The translations under genes and the position numbers were made by a program. Positions 42,462 through 51,056 of a DNA stretch of 64,000 nucleotides are shown piece after piece. The notes beneath the pieces are model-generated. The model did not search any database. It was not told the DNA's origin and saw only the letters and a list, made by a program, of their open reading frames with translations. The stretch is taken from assembly GCA_013298125.1 (NCBI GenBank), contig JAAFJP010000022.1:40762-104761 (forward strand). Direction: 5' to 3'. The first letter of the stretch is position 1. Each line of letters opens with the position of its first letter. The DNA is from Cytophagales bacterium. GTDB taxonomy: Bacteria > Bacteroidota > Bacteroidia > Cytophagales > Spirosomataceae.

Positions 42462-43010
42462 TCAATACGGTTTTACCACAATCCACTCATGATGTTTTTT
42501 GTCGTAAGCCAAATGTTCATCGGGCCACTCGATATAATGTTTCATGGGAACTTGTTTGTCCAAATTTCCATTTTTTATCAACTCTTGAAATAAATATTTG
42601 CCTCTTTCTTTCACCACTTCTTCTTCTAAATGTGGCGTGTTAGCGACTTCTTCAAACTCAATGGGCATCAAAGAGTTTTCTTTCAGTTTGAATTTCCCAA
42701 AAACGCCCCTTCTAAATTTTGGACTTCCACCCACAGGACGAATCAGGAAAAAATAGTTCCAACCATCATTGGCTTGAAAATAGTTTTGGAGGTTAAACGA
42801 TTTAAAATTTTTGGTATAGAAACCTCTAAATTGAGGTTGAAATTTAGTTTCTTTTGTTGCCTGTGGGGCGGGGGTGTAGATATAGGTAATGATATTTGTG
42901 AGTAAACTATCTTCTTGTTCTTGACTGAAATAGATATTTGTTTCGTATTTTTTTGCTTTGCAAGAGAATAATAGAATCGTTATTGAAAGTATTAAAATTA
43001 TGTTTTTCAT
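42462..43010 (-). CDS. Hypothetical lipoprotein
   Basis: 182 residues with signal MKNIILILSITILLFSC (lipobox LLFSC, Cys17) followed by KAKK. The mature part contains YFSQEQEDSLLTNIITYIYTPAP, YFQANDGWNYFFLIRPVGG and WPDEHLAYDKKHHEWIVVKPY and shows no motif I recognise. Length and composition are consistent with small Bacteroidota periplasmic lipoproteins of unknown function. The upstream gene on the same strand is separated by a perfect terminator hairpin. Confidence 0.6.
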   Translation of the reverse strand: MKNIILILSITILLFSCKAKKYETNIYFSQEQEDSLLTNIITYIYTPAPQATKETKFQPQFRGFYTKNFKSFNLQNYFQANDGWNYFFLIRPVGGSPKFRRGVFGKFKLKENSLMPIEFEEVANTPHLEEEVVKERGKYLFQELIKNGNLDKQVPMKHYIEWPDEHLAYDKKHHEWIVVKPY

Positions 43011-43030
43011 ATTGGTTGTTTTTATTAAAT

Positions 43031-43062
43031 AAGATATTGGATAAAAAATTATCCAATATCTT
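43031..43062 (-). terminator. Terminator between two minus-strand lipoprotein genes
   Basis: AAGATATTGGATAA and TTATCCAATATCTT form a perfect 14-bp stem with an AAAA loop, downstream of the 43098 gene. Confidence 0.65.
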
Positions 43063-43097
43063 ATGCTGTTACTATTTTTTAAGAAACATTCTACGAT

Positions 43098-43679
43098 TTA
43101 AAGAAGGTCTCCACAAGACTCTTGTGCCCCTTGTGGATGAGTATCAATTTTATACACTCCATCACCTTGTGAAGTTTTTATTATTACAACGTAAAATAAG
43201 GTTCCTTCGGCTAAATTTCCGTTACCTCCATAACCAGCTGTAGAATTGTTAAACCCATAAGCAATTAGAGCTCCATCATCCTTAATTATATAAATATGAG
43301 CATCTGGTGAACTTGTTGAACTATTAGGTTTATAAACAGCTTCATACCACAATCCCCAATTATTCCAAAAGGCAGAACCAGCAACAGCAGAAAAATAACC
43401 ACATTCTACATTTGAAGGCACATTTAACGGAAAAGTTGTACACCTCATTATACCTAAATCGCCTAAATAACCAGTACCATTTCCACACAAAGTAGCAGTC
43501 CTTGACCCTTTTGTATTAGTGTAATTACTAATGATAGACTCTAACCATTTCCCTCTATTAGCCACATCAACTTTCTCTTTCAAAGGTTTCACCTCTTGTT
43601 GTTCAATTGATGGAGAACAACTTGCCACTAAAAAGGCTAATGCAATCATGCCAAACAAACTTAGAACTAACTTTTTCAT
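43098..43679 (-). CDS. Hypothetical lipoprotein
   Basis: 193 residues. Signal peptide with lipobox LVASC (Cys21). The mature protein has four cysteines (TATLCGNGTG, GIMRCTTFP, NVECGYFS, QESCGDLL) that could form two disulfides outside the cytoplasm, and many glycine/asparagine turns. No known domain recognised. It lies upstream of, but separated by about 230 bases from, the TonB receptor/lipoprotein pair on the same strand. Confidence 0.6.
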   Translation of the reverse strand: MKKLVLSLFGMIALAFLVASCSPSIEQQEVKPLKEKVDVANRGKWLESIISNYTNTKGSRTATLCGNGTGYLGDLGIMRCTTFPLNVPSNVECGYFSAVAGSAFWNNWGLWYEAVYKPNSSTSSPDAHIYIIKDDGALIAYGFNNSTAGYGGNGNLAEGTLFYVVIIKTSQGDGVYKIDTHPQGAQESCGDLL

Positions 43680-43849
43680 AATAATTTTTTATTTTCATGT
43701 TATGCCTACTCTTGATAAGGTTTTTCGGCTTGCACCTTTCATAAATAATCGTTAATTAGCGGATATTAACATTACGAAAGTGATTGTAATAACAGTAAAT
43801 AAAAGTGGTATTAATAATGATTTTTGATATTATAAATAGACTCATGTAA

Positions 43850-43880
43850 ACTACCCGAAAATTATAACTTTTCGGGTAGT
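43850..43880 (-). terminator. Terminator after the receptor-associated lipoprotein gene
   Basis: ACTACCCGAAAA pairs with TTTTCGGGTAGT (12 bp, seven-base loop), about 30 bases past the stop codon on the minus strand. Confidence 0.7.
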
Positions 43881-43908
43881 AGATTCATTTTTATAATTTT
43901 CTTATTTA

Positions 43909-45660
43909 CTACCTACCATAAACAGCTCCTTGTGGATTAAATTCAGACCAACCAGTTGTCCAGTCAGTATCATTAAATGCACCTACGAAAGTTGTTCTTG
44001 TAAAGAATGCAGGTAAAGTTGTTGGTAAGTTCACGCCTGTTAAAGTTGAACCAGCATCCAAAGTAAATTTAGGGCGACCCGTCAAGAACAGCGATGCATT
44101 CAATCCTGTGGTTGCAATTGATGGCAATACTTTATTTCCTGTAAGACCAGTAAACCAAGTAGTTGGATTTTTACCATCAATTAAAACTGCTGCCCCTGCT
44201 GCATTTTGATTAAATTCAGCAACAGGATAGTTAAATCCAGCGATAGAAGTTGCAGATAAACCAAAACCATTTGAACCCCACCCTAACGTACCAGCTAAAA
44301 CGATATTCTGTAAAGCAATTTCTCCTCTGGCGGCATTTCCTCTGGCATCCCCTAATAATCCGTCAATATTAATACCGCATGGATAACCAGTAACAACAGT
44401 GTTATATATTTTAATTTTATTGTTACGACGTAAGTGCATACCATTTTGAAACTGAGCACTTATAGCCGTAGTTGCATCAGCTTTTGGTCCGATAATAGAT
44501 ACATTAGCAAACGTTGGTGCAGTAAAAGGAAGATTACTCGAACCTTGGGCATCATTATCTACTTCAAAGCCATTCGAGCCAGAAATATCGGCTTGGGTTG
44601 CACCACGAATACCAATGGCATATTGTACATTACCTGTATATCCAAAGTCGCAGTCAAAATCATCATCTAATCCTTTGTAAGCAATTAAATATTTTGCATT
44701 TACAGTACCACCAAACCATTCAAAAGAGTCGTCAAGACCATTGGATGCTTGTAAATATTCCATAGTAGTACCCGACCCAACTGACCCAAAGGTATATGAA
44801 TTTACTTCTGCATTTGGTTGAACAGGAATTCCAGCGAATTCAACACGAACATATTTTAAAGATCCAGAATTATCAGCATCGTCAGTACCACCGTGGAATC
44901 CACCATAAGCACCTTCTAATTGACGATTTCCGTTTCCACCATCATTAGGTCTATTGTTTACTGCTCTTCCACAAATTACTAATCCACCCCAATCCCCAGG
45001 TTCACGTTCACCAGGATTTCTTTCCGAAGTAAAAATAATTGGTTGCGTCGCAGTTCCGTTTGCAATAATTCTACTTCCTCTTTGAATAACAAGCGTACCT
45101 TTAGTGGCTCTATCTCCAACAATTAAAGTACCAGGAGCAATTGTTAAAACTCCTGTTTTGGTAACAGTGCCAAAAACTGCTTCCTCACCTACCCGAACAA
45201 AACCTACTAATTTATAGATTTTATCAGCTGTCCAAGAAATATTCCCTTCCAAGACACCTTGAACCGTAACTACTGTTTTTGCAGGAATAGCTGTAACAGT
45301 AACTGGAATTGTAGTCAAAGCAGAAACTTGTCCGCCGTTGTCTGTTACCTGAATTGTAAAATTTACGATTGTATTTGCTGCAAGATTTTCAATAACGTAA
45401 TCTTTTGTGTATTCTAAAGTAGTTTGTCCAGTGCCAGTTTGCGAATCAAAAGCTGCACCATTTTTTAACACAGTGATTGTTTTAATACCGCCTGGGGCAT
45501 TGATAGAAGCCTTGATTTGCACTGTAGCACCAGGTATTCCATTAAGTGTTCCAGTAGTAGTTACTGAAGGAACTGGAACTGGTTGTTTAGTATCATCCTT
45601 ACAAGCCTGAAACATTGTTATTACTGAGAGTAATAGAGCAATAATTTTGATAGATTTCAT
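43909..45660 (-). CDS. Surface lipoprotein with beta-helix-like body, paired with a TonB receptor
   Basis: 583 residues. Lipobox TMFQAC (Cys20) followed by KDD, resembling the lipoprotein surface-export signal of Bacteroidota. Residues about 30-135 form an Ig-like domain; the rest is glycine/asparagine-rich and regular (LTIAPGTLIVGDRATKGTLV, QRGSRIIANGTATQPIIFTS, YLQASNGLDDSFEWFGG, KYLIAYKGLDDDFDCDFGY), suggesting a right-handed beta-helix. Acidic DD/DDD stretches may bind calcium. It starts 45 bases after the TonB receptor gene, so the two are probably expressed together, the lipoprotein acting as ligand-capturing partner (inference). Ligand unknown. Confidence 0.65.
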   Translation of the reverse strand: MKSIKIIALLLSVITMFQACKDDTKQPVPVPSVTTTGTLNGIPGATVQIKASINAPGGIKTITVLKNGAAFDSQTGTGQTTLEYTKDYVIENLAANTIVNFTIQVTDNGGQVSALTTIPVTVTAIPAKTVVTVQGVLEGNISWTADKIYKLVGFVRVGEEAVFGTVTKTGVLTIAPGTLIVGDRATKGTLVIQRGSRIIANGTATQPIIFTSERNPGEREPGDWGGLVICGRAVNNRPNDGGNGNRQLEGAYGGFHGGTDDADNSGSLKYVRVEFAGIPVQPNAEVNSYTFGSVGSGTTMEYLQASNGLDDSFEWFGGTVNAKYLIAYKGLDDDFDCDFGYTGNVQYAIGIRGATQADISGSNGFEVDNDAQGSSNLPFTAPTFANVSIIGPKADATTAISAQFQNGMHLRRNNKIKIYNTVVTGYPCGINIDGLLGDARGNAARGEIALQNIVLAGTLGWGSNGFGLSATSIAGFNYPVAEFNQNAAGAAVLIDGKNPTTWFTGLTGNKVLPSIATTGLNASLFLTGRPKFTLDAGSTLTGVNLPTTLPAFFTRTTFVGAFNDTDWTTGWSEFNPQGAVYGR

Positions 45661-45705
45661 GATTTTAATAATTATTTGAAAATATATTTAAGTTTAAAAT
45701 AATCC

Positions 45706-48531
45706 TTATCTGATAGTATAAACAAAACCTATCGAATACACTCTTCCTGGTGAAAAAGATTGAATGGTTTGGTCAGAAGTGCTATCAAAATTTCCATCTT
45801 TATTACCATCTTGAAGAATCACATTGTTATTGTTTAAAATATCCGTAATTCCACCTTTGATGATGAGATTTTTATATACTTCCTTCGAGAATGTTAAATC
45901 AAGAACATTCCTTGGCATTTCATACCAATCTGGATAACCTGCTGCGATGTTGTTTCCAACAGCATAAATACGCTTTCCAATGACATTAAATAATAAATTG
46001 ATTTGAGTATTATTTTTAGTGTCATTGTAGTTTATACCAGCGTTAATAATATAAGGGGACTGTCCTTGTAATGGACGATTATCTGATTGTTCAATTACCG
46101 TTGACCCAAATTTGACTCGACTGTAAATAAATGCTCCATTAAAAACCAAATTTATTTTATTGAGAAAATTAGAATTTGTTAATCTATCTAAGGATTTTTT
46201 TACTTCTACCTCTACACCTGTACTGAAAGCACTTTCAGCATTAGCGAATGTTAGGTCATTATTTGAACCGCCAAACACTGACTCAATGGGACTATCGAAT
46301 TTTTTGTAAAATGCTGCGACAGATATGATTTCAGAAGGTGTCGGATAAAATTCATATCTAAAATCTAAATTATCAACCTGAGCATTTTTGATATTCTCAT
46401 TACCTTGTACAACTCTATTATTTACGAAATCATAGAAAGAAAAGGGAGCAATTTCCCTAAATTCTGGACGATTGAGTGTTTTTCCGTAAGCAAACCTCAA
46501 TAATGATTTTTCCGAGAAATTGTAGGTCAAGTTTGCAGATGGTAAAACACTTGTAATGTCTCGGTTATAGTTTACTAATTTACCATCTGAATTGAAGCTA
46601 TTAAGTTTTTGAACGTTTTTTTCAACTCTCACACCTGCAATGATGTTCAACTTTTTAGTAAAAGAGTAGTTACCAGAAGTGTAGAATGCCAATTGATTAT
46701 TGCTTGCTGTGTATGAATCAGACAAATTAGTTTGTTCATCAATTCTAATTCCTCCAAACTGATTAATATTGACTGGTGAGAAAATTTGTTCAATTGGTAA
46801 ATTGCCAATATTGAAGTTTGAACCACGAATAAAACCTAAGTTCCGTGCCTTAAAGTCACGTTCTTTGTTTTCGTAGAATGCCCCCACTTTCAATTCTAAA
46901 CTTTTGTCTTCTTCTTTGGTAGCACCTTTTTTGACTGTTAATTTTTGAACAAGATTTGCACCAGCCATTATTGAACTTTCACTCAATACGATATTTGTTC
47001 TACCCAAGTTTGAAGGAACAACCCCTGGCGTTACAAAAAGTACGGGTTCTGACCCTTGTACCAATGAATATCTAAATCGCTTGTAATCAGGCTGGTCACG
47101 ATATGCTTTGTTGTAAGCAACTACCCAATCAAGGTTGGTTTTTCCATCATTTAATTTATGACGACCTAAAACTTGACCTGTATAAATTCCTCTAAAAATT
47201 TGGTCTAATGAACGGATATTCCAGTCTCCACCATTTTCATTACCTGTTCTGTTCACGTATTGAGAATTACTCATTTGATTGAACAAGTTTTTGAACTCAA
47301 AGGTATGATTTGTATTTAATCTCACAGCCCAGTTGTGAAGAATTCCCAAACGAATAGCATCGTTATATTGCAGATCGGCAAATTTAGTTGCTTGGTCTAT
47401 TCGATTCTCTTGATTCGGCACTGCCGTGTAACCAAAGTCATTTCTAACCATATCAAAAAACGAACGAGTTTTTGAGTAATTAACAGCTGTAACATTTGAT
47501 AATTTTATCTCATCATTGTTGATTAGTTTATAAGCACCTTGCAAAGCTAAACGAACATCAGGAGCAGCTGTCGAGGTAGTTGGAGTCCATGTATTTCTCA
47601 ATAACTGTCCAGATTGAGCCTGTGCTACTGGATTGGAAGTAGCATATTGTTTTAGTAGTTCTGTTGAAGGGAAGTTTTTAGGTAAATCAGCAAATCCATT
47701 GTTGAAACCTAACAAGTAGTTTTTGCCAGTTTGTGGCTGGAAGAATTCCTTACCAGTTGTACCCTCACGTGAGCCTACACTTGCTTCAATCGTGAAATAG
47801 TTATAATCAGGAATACTTTTCGTGAAGATTTTAACAACACCACCCGCAAACTCGCCAGGTAATTCAGCGGCAGGAGATTTGAAGACCAAAATACGGTCAA
47901 TTTGAGCTGACGGAATTACATCAAAAGAAAACGAACGAACGTCAGCTTCCATAGAGGGTGCAAAAGCATTGTTCAATAAAACTGTGTTGTAACGTTCATT
48001 CAGACCACGAATGTTGATAAAACGGTCTCCAAAAATTGTTACCCCTGGTACACGTTTTACTACCTCTGCGGCATTTCTATCAAGAGTTTTGCCAATTTGG
48101 GCGGCAGAAATACCACTCACTACTTGTTGAGCTGCCTTAATTTCTGAAATAACAGAAACCTCGGTATTGGTTAATTTCTGACCAATTACTTTTACCTCAT
48201 TTAAGGTTGCCCCTTCTTCTTCTATGAATGTATTGATTTCAGTAACTTGGTCGGCAAGAACTTTTACGTTTTCAATAAATTTGATTTTGTATCCTACGAA
48301 AGAAACTTTTAATTTGTAATTTCCAGCGGGAACACGACTAATTGAGAAAAAGCCGTTAATGTCTGCAGCAGTTCCTTTACCTAAGCCTTCGATGAAGACT
48401 GTTGCACCTACTAAATCCTCTTTGGATTTAATGTCCTTGATTGTTCCTCTGATTGTACCCTCTTGGGCGAATGTGAAAGCTGTTGAAGCGATTAGGATTA
48501 AAATTGTACTCAGTATTTTTTGCATTATCAT
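45706..48531 (-). CDS. TonB-dependent outer-membrane receptor with CarboxypepD-reg domain
   Basis: About 941 residues from the ATG at 48531 (a second ATG lies at 48525; the frame runs to a TTG at 48552). Signal peptide MQKILSTILILIASTAFTFAQ; CarboxypepD-reg-like domain (IRGTIKDIKSKEDLVGATVF, DINGFFSISRVPAGNYKLKVSFVGYK); plug with KRVPGVTIFGDRFINIRGL and RYNTVLLNNAFAP; barrel ending FSPGRVYSIGFVYTIR. The plug/barrel sequence is of the FecA/outer-membrane-receptor type with LPGEFAGGVVKIFTK. It forms a pair with the surface lipoprotein gene downstream. The IS element lies about 130 bases upstream of its promoter. Confidence 0.85.
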   Translation of the reverse strand: MIMQKILSTILILIASTAFTFAQEGTIRGTIKDIKSKEDLVGATVFIEGLGKGTAADINGFFSISRVPAGNYKLKVSFVGYKIKFIENVKVLADQVTEINTFIEEEGATLNEVKVIGQKLTNTEVSVISEIKAAQQVVSGISAAQIGKTLDRNAAEVVKRVPGVTIFGDRFINIRGLNERYNTVLLNNAFAPSMEADVRSFSFDVIPSAQIDRILVFKSPAAELPGEFAGGVVKIFTKSIPDYNYFTIEASVGSREGTTGKEFFQPQTGKNYLLGFNNGFADLPKNFPSTELLKQYATSNPVAQAQSGQLLRNTWTPTTSTAAPDVRLALQGAYKLINNDEIKLSNVTAVNYSKTRSFFDMVRNDFGYTAVPNQENRIDQATKFADLQYNDAIRLGILHNWAVRLNTNHTFEFKNLFNQMSNSQYVNRTGNENGGDWNIRSLDQIFRGIYTGQVLGRHKLNDGKTNLDWVVAYNKAYRDQPDYKRFRYSLVQGSEPVLFVTPGVVPSNLGRTNIVLSESSIMAGANLVQKLTVKKGATKEEDKSLELKVGAFYENKERDFKARNLGFIRGSNFNIGNLPIEQIFSPVNINQFGGIRIDEQTNLSDSYTASNNQLAFYTSGNYSFTKKLNIIAGVRVEKNVQKLNSFNSDGKLVNYNRDITSVLPSANLTYNFSEKSLLRFAYGKTLNRPEFREIAPFSFYDFVNNRVVQGNENIKNAQVDNLDFRYEFYPTPSEIISVAAFYKKFDSPIESVFGGSNNDLTFANAESAFSTGVEVEVKKSLDRLTNSNFLNKINLVFNGAFIYSRVKFGSTVIEQSDNRPLQGQSPYIINAGINYNDTKNNTQINLLFNVIGKRIYAVGNNIAAGYPDWYEMPRNVLDLTFSKEVYKNLIIKGGITDILNNNNVILQDGNKDGNFDSTSDQTIQSFSPGRVYSIGFVYTIR

Positions 48532-48549
48532 ATTGGTTGTTTGATGTTG

Positions 48550-48557
48550 CAAAATTA
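48550..48557 (-). promoter_or_regulatory. -7 element of the TonB receptor
   Basis: Minus-strand TAATTTTG matches TAnnTTTG. It overlaps the potential TTG start at 48552, which supports a start at 48531 or 48525. Confidence 0.45.
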
Positions 48558-48687
48558 GGCTCGTAGTTTAACCTGAATATTAGGAGTCAGTTATGATTCA
48601 GTTAAGTGTATGTTAATTTAATGTTAAGAAAATTATCAATGATATTGGAAAACCAGTTTGGGAAATACAATTTTGGATTTCTTGAAA

Positions 48688-49884
48688 TTTTTAGACTGAC
48701 ACTTTTTATAGCTGAAAAAATAAAAAGGGATATTTATTTGACAAAATAGCCGCCAGACAGTATCATAGCGGCTATTGAAAACACTTAATATCCGCAAAAA
48801 TATAGAATCAGGGCTTAAAAACCTATATCCCTCGAAATTGCAAGGCAATCCTTTGAGACGATTCAACACATTAATAAGTATGGTTAGTGGCTTAATAGCC
48901 AGTCAGCACGTTTCATTAAGTAAAATAGCTGATAATCAATCAGGTAAAATACATTCTTTGAGTCAAGTTAAGAAAAATGAACGCTGGCTTGCCAATGGTT
49001 TAATTGACACTGAAACATTTTTTACTCCCTTGATTATCAAGATATTACACGGTATTACTCTCCAAGAGAAAGAATTGATATTTGTCATTGATGGCTCAGT
49101 AGTGGGTCGAGGTTGTCAAACCTTAATGCTGAGTGTGCTTTGGAAAAAGAAAGCTATTCCAGTAGTTTGGAAAACCATTCAAGCTCCCAAAGGACATTTT
49201 CCAGAATCAGACCATTTGCTCTTGTTAAAACTCTTAGAAGGTATCTTAAAACCACTTCCCAACGTCCGTTGTGTGATGCTGGGTGATGGTGAATATGATG
49301 GTTCTCAATGGATTCAACAACTCCAAAATATAGGATTTGAATACATTTTAAGAACTGCAAAAGATACCCTATTAACCAATCAAGACCAAGAAGTATTCCA
49401 ACCTAAAAAATTAGATGTGGGAGACAATTCTTGTTTGTATATTCCTGATTGTCAATTAAGTAGTCAAATAAAAGCTCATTTTGTCCTCTGGCATGAAAGA
49501 ACTTTTAAAGACCCTGTTTGTCTTTTGACCAATCAAGAAATTGGGCAAATGGTAATAGGTTATTATAGAAAACGATTCAAAATCGAAACACTCTTTAAGG
49601 ATTTTAAAAGTGAAGGTTTTAATCTTCACAAGTCTAAAATGACGGACCCTGAAAGATTAAACAGGCTTATTATTGTTTGTGCCTTAGCCTACTTATGGTT
49701 AATTGGAATGGGACTAACCATTTTTACTAAAAAATCATGGAAAAAGAGAGTTTACAAAATTCAAAAGGATACTTTAAACCTTTTTACAATTGGTAAAAAA
49801 CTCTATAAATACCTGATTAAGAACAATTTACGAATACCCGATGTATTTAAAGTATTCAAACTTATAAAAGTGTCGGTCTAAAAA
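48688..49884. mobile_element. IS4-family insertion sequence, 1197 bp, intact
   Basis: Terminal inverted repeats begin TTTTTAGACTGACACTTTT at the left end and TTTTTAGACCGACACTTTT (reverse complement) at the right end, 18 of 19 identical. The element is bounded by the direct repeat TTCTTGAAA at 48679-48687 and 49885-49893, a 9-bp target duplication typical of IS4-family insertion. One transposase gene fills it. Intact ends, duplication and ORF point to a recent insertion. Confidence 0.9.
48775..49881 (+). CDS. IS4-family DDE transposase
   Basis: 368 residues; the first usable codon is a TTG at 48775, as an in-frame stop lies just upstream and no ATG precedes the conserved region. FVIDGS gives the first catalytic Asp (106), MLGDGEYD the second (171), and GYYRKRFKIETLFKDFK gives the IS4 signature Y-x2-R-x3-E-x6-K (Tyr264, Arg267, Glu271, Lys278). 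The N-terminus (RRFNTLISMVSGLI) is the DNA-end-binding part. The stop codon lies within the right terminal repeat, usual for compact IS elements. Confidence 0.92.
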   Translation: MKTLNIRKNIESGLKNLYPSKLQGNPLRRFNTLISMVSGLIASQHVSLSKIADNQSGKIHSLSQVKKNERWLANGLIDTETFFTPLIIKILHGITLQEKELIFVIDGSVVGRGCQTLMLSVLWKKKAIPVVWKTIQAPKGHFPESDHLLLLKLLEGILKPLPNVRCVMLGDGEYDGSQWIQQLQNIGFEYILRTAKDTLLTNQDQEVFQPKKLDVGDNSCLYIPDCQLSSQIKAHFVLWHERTFKDPVCLLTNQEIGQMVIGYYRKRFKIETLFKDFKSEGFNLHKSKMTDPERLNRLIIVCALAYLWLIGMGLTIFTKKSWKKRVYKIQKDTLNLFTIGKKLYKYLIKNNLRIPDVFKVFKLIKVSV

Positions 49885-50006
49885 TTCTTGAAATATAAAA
49901 AGTAGTTATTTTCTCTTTATTTTGTTGAAAATCTTTTGGGAAACACCCATTTTCAATCAGTTCAAATTCTGTAAAAATTTTGCAATCGCTTTAAGAAGTC
50001 ATTAAG

Positions 50007-50118
50007 TACCCATTTTACAATTTTAAGCATATTACCTTATAAAATAAACCATCCTATAAACCACTACAATAATCAAACAAATCTCATTTATAAAAATGGG
50101 TATAATCTTATAAAATAA
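50007..50118. promoter_or_regulatory. Candidate res site upstream of the resolvase
   Basis: TACCCATTTT (50007) and AAAATGGGTA (ending 50102) form inverted arms, and CTTATAAAATAA is repeated exactly at 50036-50047 and 50107-50118. Clustered dyads just upstream of a serine resolvase gene are where res subsites are usually found. Binding is not shown. Confidence 0.35.
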
Positions 50119-50153
50119 TTACCTTTATGAGGTTTTTATCTAATCTTATCAAA

Positions 50154-50777
50154 ATGCCCAAAAATATCGCTTATTTACGTGTCTCAACTCTCGAACAAGA
50201 CAACTCCAAAAACAAAACAGACATTCTAACCTTAGCCAATGAAAAAGGTTTGGGTAAAGTCGAATTTGTAGAAGATAAAATTTCGGGAAAAGTGTCTTGG
50301 AAGGAAAGACAGATTTTTACGGTTCTCAATCAACTCCAAAAAGGAGATGTACTTTTGATTAGTGAGTTTTCCAGATTGGGTCGGAGTATGTTGGAAATTA
50401 TGGAAATCATTTTGTTTGCTATTGACAAAGAAATCAAAATGTACACTGTCAAAGGCAACTGGCAATTGGATGATACCATCCAGAGCAAAATCATGGCAAT
50501 GGTTTTTGCGATGGCAGCCGAGATTGAAAGAGATTTGATTTCCCAAAGAACCAAAGAAGCCTTACGGATGAAGAAAGCCAACGGTATGGTATTGGGTCGC
50601 CCGAAAGGTCCAGGGAAGAGCAAATTAGATATTTATAGAGTTGAGATTGAAGCCTTACTTCAAAATGGATCAACGCAAAGTTTTATTGCTAATCGTTACG
50701 GAGTTACTGAGGCAACTTTGAGCAATTGGATTAAGAAGAATAAGATTCAGAAACCTAAAATTGCCTCCAAACTCTAA
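50154..50777 (+). CDS. Serine recombinase (resolvase/invertase family)
   Basis: 207 residues from the ATG at 50154 (MPKNIAYLRVSTLEQD), where the family begins; the frame opens 27 bases earlier. Catalytic Ser11 in YLRVST, DKISGKVSWKER, LLISEFSRLGRSMLEI (the arginines of the active site), and AAEIERDLISQRTKEALRMKKANG (the E-helix and connector). The C-terminus has LGRPKG and a helix-turn-helix GSTQSFIANRYGVTEATLSNW. It likely resolves plasmid multimers or inverts DNA, in keeping with the plasmid genes 5 kb away. Confidence 0.9.
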   Translation: MPKNIAYLRVSTLEQDNSKNKTDILTLANEKGLGKVEFVEDKISGKVSWKERQIFTVLNQLQKGDVLLISEFSRLGRSMLEIMEIILFAIDKEIKMYTVKGNWQLDDTIQSKIMAMVFAMAAEIERDLISQRTKEALRMKKANGMVLGRPKGPGKSKLDIYRVEIEALLQNGSTQSFIANRYGVTEATLSNWIKKNKIQKPKIASKL

Positions 50778-50818
50778 ATGGTATTTTCAGCAACTTAGTA
50801 TTGGTTGAATTCTCTTTT

Positions 50819-51039
50819 GGTATATCTTGGTATCTATTCTGGTATCTGTGTTGGTATCAAGTGGTATTACGATTGGTATCAAGCTGGTATCAAGCTGGTA
50901 TCAAGTTGGTATCAAGCTGGTATCAAGTTGGTATCAAGCTGGTTTCAAGCTGGTATCAAGTTGGTATCAAGTTGGTATCAACTTGGTATCAGGTTGGTAT
51001 CAACTTGGTATCAAGTTGGTATCAAGTTGGTATCACATC
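50819..51039. repeat. Helically phased 11-bp tandem repeat array, about 20 units
   Basis: GGTAT occurs 20 times. From 50875 to 51029 the spacing is exactly 11 bp (unit GGTATCAAGCT or GGTATCAAGTT); the five units before vary between 10 and 12 bp with a mean near 11. Because 11 is not a multiple of 3, all three forward frames read the same peptide repeat and stay open, which creates three overlapping spurious ORFs. One unit per DNA turn places all units on one face of the helix. It lies between the convergent resolvase and hsdR genes. Confidence 0.9.
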
Positions 51040-51056
51040 AATCCTTCTCAAAAACA

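Noticed and set aside
42413..43243. Plus-strand ORFs opposite the two small lipoproteins
   Set aside because: Shadows; the minus-strand frames have signal peptides and lipoboxes, the plus-strand ones have neither.
48636..48869. Minus-strand ORF crossing the left end of the IS element
   Set aside because: It spans the insertion junction and lies antisense to the transposase start; chance frame.
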